In this document: piece after piece, positions 44,953 through 52,546 of the stretch
How the letters are laid out: each line of letters opens with the position of its first letter
Position numbering within the stretch: the first letter of the stretch is position 1
Source: Syntrophaceae bacterium
Lineage (GTDB): Bacteria > Desulfobacterota > Syntrophia > Syntrophales > Smithellaceae
Assembly: GCA_018056765.1 (NCBI GenBank)
Contig: JAGPFA010000001.1
Span: 1 to 64,000 of the forward strand
Direction of reading: 5' to 3'
DNA: 64,000 nt
Made by a program: the position numbers and the translations under genes
The notes under the pieces: model-generated
Told to the model about the DNA's origin: nothing
Database searches by the model: none
Seen by the model: only the letters and a program-made list of their open reading frames with translations

Positions 44953-45942
44953 CTATAGTCGGGAATTGGATTCTTTGAATGTACATATTTGGATATTATT
45001 TTGTTTTAAATGTGCAAGGAATAAAGAGATGGTATCAAAGTCTGTCAGATCTTTTGTGTGACCTATGGTTGCAATCGGCTTATATTCATCTGGTTTGAAT
45101 TTATCATCTCTAATGATCTTATTGGTGATGGTAATCAACTCATCAAAGGTCATTCTGCAAAAATCGAGCTTCAGGGGATGGAAGGGCCGCGCCAAGTCTC
45201 GCAGGCGATCGATCAGTTCTCTTAATGTTTTTCTGCCCGTGGCGGCTTTTTGTTGAAGCGCAAGGCGTTTCTTTGTAGCCATACGCCAGGGGGGAACCAT
45301 TTCTGTGTAAATTGGTATTTCAATTAAGTAACCGGTGTGTGCGGGCTCATTCACATCGTCCTGAAATTGCCAGAAATAGCCGTTTTTAAGGGAGCGACGA
45401 TAATCCAGCCTCGTTTGGTGTTGAAGCCCCCCTTTAAAGACCGAGGAATCAATTCTGATACCGTGATTGAAAAGTATCAGGGCGGCAGGTTGAGTCGGTT
45501 GAAAAAGCCAGTTCCCTGCTCGAAAAGAGAATGGTTTATACTCAGGCTCACACAGGATTTTACGCAGGTAATTAATGGCGCGTTCAACTATCTGATTAAT
45601 TCTTGTTTCAGGCAAAGTACAAAGGTTGTATTCGGAATAATCCAAATCCCATTTGCCGTTTTTCCAGGTTCCATTATACCATTGCGGGTGAAGATGAAGA
45701 GCGATTTCATGCCCTTTTTCATGCAACTCTTTGATTTGATTTTTTACGCTGTCAATTGCAGGATCAGATTTGGCCTCTTCAATCTTCTCGAGTTCGGCTG
45801 CTTCTATAAAAAAAACCATTTTGCAGTTTTCGCGATCTAATATTTTTTTTAATTGGCATGTTGGTTCAAACACCAGATCTTTTAATGATCCTTCGCCATT
45901 GCCGTAAATTTCGTAATCAATTGTGAAAATAAAATCGATCAT
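44953..45942 (-). CDS. Polysaccharide deacetylase-like protein (NodB fold, divergent)
   Basis: 329 residues. Begins MIDFIFTIDYEIYGNGEG, the motif 1 position in which DYE replaces FDDG. HEIALHLHPQWYNG supplies the metal His pair near 93-100, FSFRAGNWLF is motif 3, and the TIGHTKDL stretch near the C-terminus carries the last His. This form is common in surface-glycan clusters. Metal ligands are retained, so activity on a glycan N- or O-acyl group is plausible. Confidence 0.82.
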   Translation of the reverse strand: MIDFIFTIDYEIYGNGEGSLKDLVFEPTCQLKKILDRENCKMVFFIEAAELEKIEEAKSDPAIDSVKNQIKELHEKGHEIALHLHPQWYNGTWKNGKWDLDYSEYNLCTLPETRINQIVERAINYLRKILCEPEYKPFSFRAGNWLFQPTQPAALILFNHGIRIDSSVFKGGLQHQTRLDYRRSLKNGYFWQFQDDVNEPAHTGYLIEIPIYTEMVPPWRMATKKRLALQQKAATGRKTLRELIDRLRDLARPFHPLKLDFCRMTFDELITITNKIIRDDKFKPDEYKPIATIGHTKDLTDFDTISLFLAHLKQNNIQICTFKESNSRL

Positions 45943-46060
45943 ATACTGAAAAAAGTTTTCATGGAAAAAGAGGAGTACGAAAAAAGATGTCTTTTGCTGT
46001 AAAACAAGAAAAGAAAGGAATCTAAATATTAAGGCCGGCTATTACGGCAAAATTTATTAT

Positions 46061-46136
46061 TGGTAGGCGATGAGAGGATTTGAACCTTCGACCCCCTCCA
46101 TGTATTGGAGGTGCTCTACCACTGAGCTAATCGCCT
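46061..46136 (-). tRNA. tRNA-Val-like gene (anticodon TAC) with unusual features
   Basis: 76 bases with an encoded CCA. Acceptor AGGCGAT/ATCGCCT (7 bp), D arm GCTC...GAGC, anticodon stem CCTCC/GGAGG, variable region GGGTC, T loop TTCAAAT. The anticodon loop is AATACAT, so the anticodon reads TAC (Val) but position 33 is A instead of the near-universal T, and the T stem needs a bulged C (GAAGG with CCTCTC). It may be a functional variant or a decaying gene. It interrupts the EPS genes. Confidence 0.65.
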
Positions 46137-46203
46137 GCATTAAGAATCTTAATAACATATTGTTGATATTAATTAAACCCAAAAATGATAAAATACTTTG
46201 ATT

Positions 46204-47385
46204 TCAGTTGTTTATTTTTTTGAGACCATCTTTTATACAGTGAGCTATATGATAAATTTCATGTTCTTCAAGGTTATAGTGATTCGGCATAACAAGAACT
46301 CTATCAGCTATTTGTTCAGCCACGGGACAATCGCTTTTATAGCCATAGTAAGTGGCAGCAACCTTTGCAATGTCATGATAAGGTTTGGCTGTTCCGATTT
46401 GCAGATTATGGAGATATTGGATCATTTTGTCACGCTGGCCGACTGAATCTAAAAAAATAGGGTAAAGGTATCTGTTGTAGAATGCTTCAGGTATTTCAGG
46501 GCAATACATGTTGGACGGCAATCCCAATTCATGCGTGAATATATCTGCATAATGACGCTGTGTTTTGATAAATAAGTCCAGGTTGTTAAGCCGTTTAGCT
46601 GCAGTTAGTGAGTCGGAAATGTAGCTTTGAGTAAATGCTATGGGGGATTTTGCTGAATAATCTACTTTTTTGTTATAAAACTTCCAAAGAGGATAACCTA
46701 TTAATCCATATAGAGGCCTGGTGCGCAGCTTTGTACGAATGTATGTTTCAGCCAGATGCTTTATTTCTTCCGGAAGTTTCGGCCTGGAAAAGCCGGCATT
46801 TGTTTTTTCGAGTTTTTGCATAATAATGGGTTCATTAGAGAACAATGCGCCTCCTTCGCCGACGCTTAAATATTTACCCGATCTGAAACTGAACGCCGCT
46901 GCTATACCATAAGTACCGGTCATTTTCCCTTTAAACATACTTCCCAGTGATTGGGCGCAGTCTTCAATAATGGGTTTTCCTTCAGCGACATCTTCCAGTG
47001 CATGCATATCACAGGTATTGCCGAACATGTGTACGGCAATAATTGCATCAAGATCATTTCGTTTTCGTAAAAAATCATCTGCGGAAATGCAACAGGTTGT
47101 ATAATCTATGTCAATAAAACAATGTTTGCATCCCGCTGCCTCAACCGCTTTAAACACTACCGGACAGCAATAAAGAGGAACCCCCACGCGTGAGCCTTTA
47201 GACAGATTCAAAGATTTAAGGATTGTATAAATCCCGGCTCTTGCTGATCTTACAGGAACACACTGGCCGATGCTGTCTATGTTGATGATATTGGTATCAA
47301 TTTGTTCAAATAATATATTAAACAACGCATTGAGGGCATCTGAAATCCCATATTGCCAATTTTCAACAGGCAATAATCTTAACAT
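46204..47385 (-). CDS. DegT/DnrJ/EryC1/StrS-family aminotransferase
   Basis: 393 residues of the PLP-dependent sugar aminotransferase family. AAAFSFRSGKYLSVGEGGALF carries the PLP lysine near 197, IIEDCAQSLGSMFKGK the cofactor-binding Asp, and the N-terminus RSARAGIYTIL the phosphate-binding loop. The protein aminates a keto-NDP-sugar (3- or 4-amino sugars). It is 12 bases downstream of the FemAB-like gene. It could supply the amination step between the two halves of the 22409-24001 fusion enzyme, which is inference. Confidence 0.92.
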   Translation of the reverse strand: MLRLLPVENWQYGISDALNALFNILFEQIDTNIINIDSIGQCVPVRSARAGIYTILKSLNLSKGSRVGVPLYCCPVVFKAVEAAGCKHCFIDIDYTTCCISADDFLRKRNDLDAIIAVHMFGNTCDMHALEDVAEGKPIIEDCAQSLGSMFKGKMTGTYGIAAAFSFRSGKYLSVGEGGALFSNEPIIMQKLEKTNAGFSRPKLPEEIKHLAETYIRTKLRTRPLYGLIGYPLWKFYNKKVDYSAKSPIAFTQSYISDSLTAAKRLNNLDLFIKTQRHYADIFTHELGLPSNMYCPEIPEAFYNRYLYPIFLDSVGQRDKMIQYLHNLQIGTAKPYHDIAKVAATYYGYKSDCPVAEQIADRVLVMPNHYNLEEHEIYHIAHCIKDGLKKINN

Positions 47386-47397
47386 AATCTATAATTC

Positions 47398-48387
47398 CTA
47401 ATGTTCTTCTGTTGTGGTTTGTAACTTGTGCCTTTCTGCGTCAACAATGTCGCCGCCACTTCTCCATTTGGCGGCAAGATTGTATAGTTTAAACATTAAT
47501 GGATTTATGGAATGTTTCCATATAAAACCTTCTTTAAGCTCCGCTCCGAAGCGTCGTTTTAATGCGTTGATGGATTCTTGCTTTGATCCTTTTTCGGGCC
47601 TGATGCGTGCGCCAACGAAGTCATAACTGCGCACTCCCATGCTTTTGAAAAGTTTTATTGCCTCCCAATATAATAATTTGTTGGCCCCCGACTGTTGATT
47701 TTCTATATTACCGGCATAGATTGCGTATGCGCGGTAATCGCTATAGCCAAAAACTGCATAGCTTTGAGGTATGCCATCGCAATCTGCAATTAAAATCTTG
47801 CCGTATTTGCCCAGCCCTTTAACAAAACGGTAAAATTCTTCATATCCCATAAAGGGTAGTTCTGATCTTTTAAATGTTTCTACTATTAGGTTGTGAGCAG
47901 ATTGTATATCTTCTGACCCGTCTCTGATGGTAACTTCTTTTTTTATGGCTGTCTTTATGTTTTGTCGCATTATTCTATCAATATTTTTCCAAATATTATC
48001 TTCCGGCTGTGTCAGGTCTATGATGTAGCTCCCATAGGGTGCAGCATCCGCTTTATCAGGATATGTGCGAAAAATTGTATTAGTTGTTGCCGGAATGATC
48101 AGATGCACACCCAAAGAACTGAAATATTTTACGCAATTATTTAAAAATATTTTTTCATCTTCAATAGACAATGGTTGATCAACTTCTATTGTTTCAACAC
48201 GGAATCTTGCCATCCTAAATATTGTTTTCCTGATTATTGTGTACGGCAGAATACAACGCAATGTCCCTGTGTTTTCATCATGTCCGCCGAGCCAGCCATA
48301 ATCGTCGCCGACTGCTTTTAGAAATGACTCCATGGCAAAGATGGGAAGATCTGGGTGCCAATTTATTGGAATTGGTTTTACTTTCAT
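47398..48387 (-). CDS. FemAB/GNAT-like aminoacyl- or acyltransferase of the EPS locus
   Basis: 329 residues with two GNAT-like halves. The second has GKYGKILIADCDGIPQSYAVFGYSD, a helix NKLLYWEAIKLFKSMG, then DFVGARIRPEKGSKQESINALKRRFGAEL, which resemble FemX/MprF-like lipid II glycyltransferases. The family adds aminoacyl groups (from tRNA) or acetyl groups to cell wall or glycan precursors. GAGAAG is a weak ribosome binding site. Close relatives accompany exosortase loci. A sister protein is at 62750-63787. Confidence 0.83.
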   Translation of the reverse strand: MKVKPIPINWHPDLPIFAMESFLKAVGDDYGWLGGHDENTGTLRCILPYTIIRKTIFRMARFRVETIEVDQPLSIEDEKIFLNNCVKYFSSLGVHLIIPATTNTIFRTYPDKADAAPYGSYIIDLTQPEDNIWKNIDRIMRQNIKTAIKKEVTIRDGSEDIQSAHNLIVETFKRSELPFMGYEEFYRFVKGLGKYGKILIADCDGIPQSYAVFGYSDYRAYAIYAGNIENQQSGANKLLYWEAIKLFKSMGVRSYDFVGARIRPEKGSKQESINALKRRFGAELKEGFIWKHSINPLMFKLYNLAAKWRSGGDIVDAERHKLQTTTEEH

Positions 48388-48443
48388 TGTCTTCTCTTTT
48401 TTTTAATATTTTATTATTATTTTGATGAGTAAGTGCTTTATTG

Positions 48444-49331
48444 TCATAGGGACAGTCGTAATGCCTTTAAAAAATATTCTTTCAACCATTGCATTTGTTC
48501 TTTGCCTCTAAAAATTACAAATTCCTGTGAGACTGGCTTAGGTGCTTGCCTGATCCAGGCCCAAAAATAACTCGTAAGTAAAATTAAACCACCAATAACG
48601 AAAGGCTTTCTGCTCATCTGATATAATGACCTGAATATTTGCCATAAGGGATGCACGCCCATCCGGTAGTCACCGTAACCGCTTATGAAAAGCGCCTTGT
48701 AAACGTGGTGTTTTGCCGTTCCCATTGTGCGATGGTGAACGCAGTGTTTCTCTGTAAAGGTTCTTGTTTGCCACCCTTTCATTCTGGCAGTAACGACGGC
48801 GGTAAGATCAATGGCTCCTTCTTTTATTGGTGTGTATCCACCTATATCTTCAAAACAGGTCCTGCGAAATAATTGGCACGCGCCGGATACATGCTCTTTC
48901 CTGGAAAATCTATAGTTGTATTGAGTTTCGCCTTCTCTGAAGGGTGTTCCAGCAACTCCTAATTCAGGCAAGTCTTTAAACTTGCTCAAGAGAAAGTCAA
49001 AATATTCATCATCAAAAGAAATATCGGCATCCAGGCTGCCGATGATGTCGTAATCAAGATATTTTACTTTTTCGTAACCTGCGTTAAAAGCCATTACTTT
49101 TCCGGCAAAATGCCTCTCTTGCCGTTCCGGTGTCCTGAGCAGTTCCATCCATGGATGATCGGGCAGATATTTTTTGACTATGTTATCGGTCTCGTCTGTC
49201 GAGCCGTCACTGACGATAACCCATTTTAAGGGGAGACGGGTTTGAGAGATCATGGATTTAATGGTCAGCTCAATGAATTCTGCTTCATTGCGGGCGGGGG
49301 TAATTATGATGTATGACAGTTGACGGTTCAC
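48444..49331 (-). CDS. Family 2 glycosyltransferase with rewritten start
   Basis: 295 residues. GT-A signature IITPARNEAEFIELTIKSM, VSDGSTDETD, the metal site SLDADISFD and the acceptor region GGYTPIKEG; a C-terminal membrane helix (PFVIGGLILLTSYFWAW). The start GTG at 49331 and first residues MNRQLS derive from the CAGTTGACGGTTCAC minisatellite, and GTGA overlaps the upstream stop. The native start may have been IIITPARN... a few codons in, so the repeat probably supplied the initiation site. Confidence 0.85.
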   Translation of the reverse strand: MNRQLSYIIITPARNEAEFIELTIKSMISQTRLPLKWVIVSDGSTDETDNIVKKYLPDHPWMELLRTPERQERHFAGKVMAFNAGYEKVKYLDYDIIGSLDADISFDDEYFDFLLSKFKDLPELGVAGTPFREGETQYNYRFSRKEHVSGACQLFRRTCFEDIGGYTPIKEGAIDLTAVVTARMKGWQTRTFTEKHCVHHRTMGTAKHHVYKALFISGYGDYRMGVHPLWQIFRSLYQMSRKPFVIGGLILLTSYFWAWIRQAPKPVSQEFVIFRGKEQMQWLKEYFLKALRLSL

Positions 49332-49398
49332 AGTTTCCAGTTATAAAGACAGTTTACGGATAAAGACGGTTTACAGTTCACGGTTTCCAGTAGAGTCG
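49319..49398. repeat. GTTGACGGTT minisatellite tract, 3' end of the 526-residue gene
   Basis: Units such as CAGTTGACGGTTCACAG, GTTTCCAGTTATAAAGAC and AGTTTACGGATAAAGACGG. It encodes the last ~24 residues of the alpha/alpha protein and the first six of the glycosyltransferase. Confidence 0.85.
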
Positions 49399-50908
49399 TA
49401 AGCGCTAAAAGCATCCAGGCTTGAGACCAGCGCATGTAGCTTATCCGGTTCTTATAATAAGGGGTTATCTGGTAGTGAAAATAACCACGTTTGTCCCACA
49501 TATTTGCAACAGTCCAGTCAAAAATCCTGCAGGCAAGCTCTATATTGTTGTGATCAAGGTCTTTCATTTCCAGAAGTGTAATGATGCTTTGTGCCACGCT
49601 GTGAATGTCAAATGGATATGCTTTGTTATGAAAATACTTGGGTGCTCCGTTTTGACGGAAAAAGTGATTTGTATAAAACTGTAAACCACGTTTTATGTTG
49701 AGAAGAAATTCATCTGTGTTTAAATATTTGCTTATTGTTTGCAATGCGACAAGATTATACCCGGTGTGAAAATTGTCGATCCAGCGTTGCGTGGGAAGTT
49801 CCCCGTAGTTCCATGAACCATCGTGTTGTTGCATCCGGGCGGAGTAGCGTGCAGCCTTCAGCGCCGGCTCAAGATATTTTTTATTGTCGGTATGTCTATA
49901 TATACGGCACAGGAGAGCGGCACCCAGAAAGTTGGCGTTATGAACTTTTGTTTTTATCGACGGTACAGGATAACTGAATCCCGCTTCGTCCCCGTCTGTC
50001 CAAAACAATTCATTCATTAAGTAATCGGCGGAACTTGAAGCAATATTAAGCAAGTTATCAGCTGACAGTTGACAGTATCCGGTTTCCAGTTTACGGTTCA
50101 CTTTTTCTAGTTGACAGAGTTGTGCTTCGTAGAGGTCCAAAAACGCGTTGGCGACAAAAACGGTACAGACAAGATTAGCTTCGCCGCGGGACGCGAGGAC
50201 AGATCGGCCTTGCCAGGGGAAGCTGTAGCCCCAGCAGTAATAGCGGTTAACGGTTACCGGTTCACAGTTCACAGTTTCCAGTTGGCGGTTAGAAAGACGG
50301 TTAACGGTTACCGGTTCACAGTTGTCAGTTGACTGATAACGATGATTACAGGTTGACGGTTTCCGGTTCTCAGTTAAAAGATTGTTATCTGAGCGGAGGG
50401 CGATGATGTTCTGGACCATTGAAGGAATAAGGCTTGTGTCATTCAACATGCCTGAATTTTCTAATTTTAACAAGGCCATCAGAAAAAGTGCAAGTGCCTT
50501 GGGATTTTGGGTTTTAGGTATCATGAGAAGCGGGCGAAAATTAATGGGGCTTCTTTTCAATATCTGCGTCATTGCCAAACGCGTCAACCGCCAATCCAAA
50601 AAAGGCAATTTTTTGAAAAGTTCGCTGTTGAGGGCGTCGTAAGGGTCGTAGCCGGCCCAGTTGTTTGAAAGGCAGTAGTTAAATAGTTCACGGGTAACAG
50701 TTTTCAGTTTCCGGTTCATAAAGGCAGTTGACAGTTTACTGATAAAGACAGTTTTCGGTTGACGGTTGGAAATACAGTTAACGGTTGGCGGTTCACAGTT
50801 GTCAGTTGACGGATAAAGACAGTTTTCGGTTGACGGTTTCCCGTTGTCAGTTGACGGATAAAGACAGTTTTCAGTTGACAGTTGACAGTTTACGGTTAAA
50901 GACATCAC
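49328..50908 (-). CDS. Alpha/alpha-barrel protein of the EPS locus, invaded in frame by minisatellite repeats
   Basis: 526 residues from GTG 50908 (or ATG 50905). Native segments resemble (alpha/alpha)6-barrel proteins of EPS loci: VTRELFNYCLSNNWAGYDPYDAL, a helical region, then HNANFLGAALLCRIYR, QHDGSWNYGELPTQRWIDNF, HTGYNLVALQTI, IHSVAQSIITLLE and SYMRWSQAWMLLAL. Four stretches are instead encoded by the minisatellite: residues ~1-72, ~171-221, ~263-283 and ~503-526, rich in TVNC, STDN and LSNRQ. No frameshift arises, and the start and stop codons lie in repeat. A start at ATG 50719 would avoid most of the N-terminal one. Enzyme activity is unknown. Confidence 0.75.
   Translation of the reverse strand: MMSLTVNCQLSTENCLYPSTDNGKPSTENCLYPSTDNCEPPTVNCISNRQPKTVFISKLSTAFMNRKLKTVTRELFNYCLSNNWAGYDPYDALNSELFKKLPFLDWRLTRLAMTQILKRSPINFRPLLMIPKTQNPKALALFLMALLKLENSGMLNDTSLIPSMVQNIIALRSDNNLLTENRKPSTCNHRYQSTDNCEPVTVNRLSNRQLETVNCEPVTVNRYYCWGYSFPWQGRSVLASRGEANLVCTVFVANAFLDLYEAQLCQLEKVNRKLETGYCQLSADNLLNIASSSADYLMNELFWTDGDEAGFSYPVPSIKTKVHNANFLGAALLCRIYRHTDNKKYLEPALKAARYSARMQQHDGSWNYGELPTQRWIDNFHTGYNLVALQTISKYLNTDEFLLNIKRGLQFYTNHFFRQNGAPKYFHNKAYPFDIHSVAQSIITLLEMKDLDHNNIELACRIFDWTVANMWDKRGYFHYQITPYYKNRISYMRWSQAWMLLALTTLLETVNCKPSLSVNCLYNWKL
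50058..50118. repeat. GTTGACGGTT minisatellite tract inside a gene
   Basis: GCTGACAGTTGACAGTATCC, then GGTTTCCAGTTTACGGTTCAC. In frame, it adds about 20 residues to the alpha/alpha-barrel protein near residue 270. Confidence 0.8.
50244..50395. repeat. GTTGACGGTT minisatellite tract inside a gene
   Basis: Two copies of GGTTAACGGTTACCGGTTCA with CAGTTTCCAGTTGGCGGTTA and GTTGTCAGTTGACTGATAAC in between. The length is compatible with an open frame of 51 codons. Confidence 0.85.
50690..50903. repeat. GTTGACGGTT minisatellite tract at a gene start
   Basis: The longest tract: units such as GATAAAGACAGTTTTCGGTT and GACGGTTTCCCGTTGTCAG are repeated at about 45-60-base spacing. It supplies the first 60-70 codons of the alpha/alpha-barrel gene. 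Confidence 0.9.
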
Positions 50909-51252
50909 GGTTTTAAAGAAGAATATAGGGCTTGGAGCATTTTAGAAATGATTTTCAATTCTTCAATCAAGCGATTTGCATCTTGTTCCGTTAGAAGTTT
51001 AACCTCTTTGGCAATGTAAACCTGTGTCCTTAATTCGGCTGCGGAACCCTGGGCAATAGCTATAAATCTTCTGAAGTCGGGGATACTCCTTCTTTCAGAA
51101 CCCTCCGCTATATTGGATGGAATCGATACGGCGGCACGGAGGATTTGATCTTTGAGGCCGTAGTCGCGGCAATCCTTTAATAATTCATATAGACGTATAG
51201 ATAGGGCACAAGATCTTTTCCATACATCTAAACCTTCAAAAGAACGGGACAT
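50905..51252 (-). CDS. Four-helix-bundle protein (23S rRNA intervening-sequence-protein family)
   Basis: 115 residues. DVWKRSCALSIRLYELL, LKDQILRAAVSIPSNIAEGS (the family signature), RRFIAIAQGSAAELRTQ and a C-terminal ISKMLQALY helix. Family members are encoded in rRNA intervening sequences or diverse repeat-associated positions; function is unknown. Both ends adjoin minisatellite tracts (50690-50903 and 51253-51437), and its stop overlaps the next GTGATG start. It may be cargo of, or a marker for, the recombination that spread the repeats. Confidence 0.9.
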   Translation of the reverse strand: MSRSFEGLDVWKRSCALSIRLYELLKDCRDYGLKDQILRAAVSIPSNIAEGSERRSIPDFRRFIAIAQGSAAELRTQVYIAKEVKLLTEQDANRLIEELKIISKMLQALYSSLKP

Positions 51253-51437
51253 AATAAATTAGTTTCCGGCTCACAGTTAGAAATACAGTTAACGGTTCAC
51301 GGTTTCCAGTTTCCAGTTTGCGGTTAAAGACAGTTGACGGTTCACAGTTGACGGTTTACGGATAAAGACAGTTGACGGTTGACGGTTGCCGGTTTCCAGT
51401 TTACGGATAAAGACCGTCAACCGGTAACTGTCAACTG
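51253..51437. repeat. GTTGACGGTT minisatellite tract between two genes
   Basis: Units such as CAGTTAACGGTTCACGGTTT, CCAGTTTGCGGTTAAAGACA and GTTGACGGTTGACGGTTGCC, ending in an inverted copy (CGTCAACCGGTAACTGTCAA) next to the wecB stop codon. The terminal inversion makes a hairpin that could terminate wecB transcription. Confidence 0.88.
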
Positions 51438-52546
51438 CCGGCTAGTATTTTAATGATTCTTTCGGCTGTTTTGCCGTCCCACAGCGGGGGGACGCGCCTT
51501 TTTTTGTTCTTTGCCTCAAAAAGTATTTTCATATCCTCATTTAGTGTTTTCAGGGTTGTCAACTTGTTTGTGCCGTGCGTAATGGTGACCGGTCTTTCGG
51601 TGTTGGGCCTTAATGTAAGGCAGGGGATGCCAAGAACGGTTGTTTCTTCCTGCAGGCCGCCGGAGTCGGTAAGTACGAATGCACTTTTATCGACCAGGCC
51701 GATGGTTTCATGATAGCCGATAGGGTCGGTGATGATCATGTTTTTTGTTTTGGCGATTTTATCCTGTAACCCGAAGGAGATCAGATTTTTTCTGGTGCGC
51801 GGGTGCATGGGGAAAAATACCGGAATTTTTTTGGACAAGTTGGTTAAGTGCCTTATGATTGTTGTTAAAGATTTTTTCTCATCCACGTTTGATGGTCTGT
51901 GCAGTGTGACAAAAACATATTGTCCGTCTTCCAGGTTGTATTTCTTTTGAGGTTCAAGTGCCCTGGCTTTTTCGGCATGTCGAAGAAGCGTATCAATCAT
52001 AATATTGCCGACAAATTTGATTTTATCTTTACTAACCCCTTCGCGCAGTAGATTTCTGTCTGCGTCTCTTGACGGTGTCAGAAGTAAATCGGCAAGCGCA
52101 TCTGTGACCAGGCGATTAATCTCTTCAGGCATGGTTCTGTCAAAGCTTCTCAGGCCTGCCTCGACGTGGGCTACACGGATGCCAAGCTTAGATGCCACAA
52201 TTGTACAGGCCATTGTGGAGTTAACATCTCCCACCACGACAACCCAGTCCGGCTTTTCCTGAAGACAGACTTTTTCAAAACGGACCATGATTTCTGCGGT
52301 CTGGACGGCGTGTGAACCAGACCCCACTTCAAGGTTGAAGTCCGGTTCAGGGATGTCCAGGTCGCGGAAAAAAGCTTCAGACATTTTCACATCGTAGTGC
52401 TGACCGGTATGAACAAGCAGTGGCTTTATTTTCGCGTGACTTTTGGTGTTACGATTGTGCTTTTCAATGGCAAAGATTAGCGGTGCAATTTTCATGAAGT
52501 TCGGCCTGGCACCGCAGATTAAGGCCAGTTTGATTGTTTTTTTCAT
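51431..52546 (-). CDS. wecB: UDP-N-acetylglucosamine 2-epimerase (non-hydrolysing)
   Basis: 371 residues interconverting UDP-GlcNAc and UDP-ManNAc. CGARPNFMKIAPLI at the N-terminus, VHTGQHYDVKMS, the catalytic-region DVNSTMA and HVEAGLRSFDRTMPEE, FVTLHRPSNVD, and TDSGGLQEE near the C-terminus. The ATG follows the TAA of the upstream gene directly. WecB or WbpI-type activity would feed ManNAc-derived sugars of the EPS. The last residues (LAGS) end in repeat-derived sequence. Confidence 0.96.
   Translation of the reverse strand: MKKTIKLALICGARPNFMKIAPLIFAIEKHNRNTKSHAKIKPLLVHTGQHYDVKMSEAFFRDLDIPEPDFNLEVGSGSHAVQTAEIMVRFEKVCLQEKPDWVVVVGDVNSTMACTIVASKLGIRVAHVEAGLRSFDRTMPEEINRLVTDALADLLLTPSRDADRNLLREGVSKDKIKFVGNIMIDTLLRHAEKARALEPQKKYNLEDGQYVFVTLHRPSNVDEKKSLTTIIRHLTNLSKKIPVFFPMHPRTRKNLISFGLQDKIAKTKNMIITDPIGYHETIGLVDKSAFVLTDSGGLQEETTVLGIPCLTLRPNTERPVTITHGTNKLTTLKTLNEDMKILFEAKNKKRRVPPLWDGKTAERIIKILAGS

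Noticed and set aside
46061-46136. Reading the tRNA as tRNA-Met (CAT present in the loop)
   Set aside because: Placing CAT at 34-36 breaks the perfect CCTCC/GGAGG anticodon stem; with that stem fixed the anticodon is TAC.
49319-51437. Possible CRISPR or integron repeats
   Set aside because: The short repeats are degenerate, variably spaced and largely inside an open reading frame; no spacers, integrase or attC folds.
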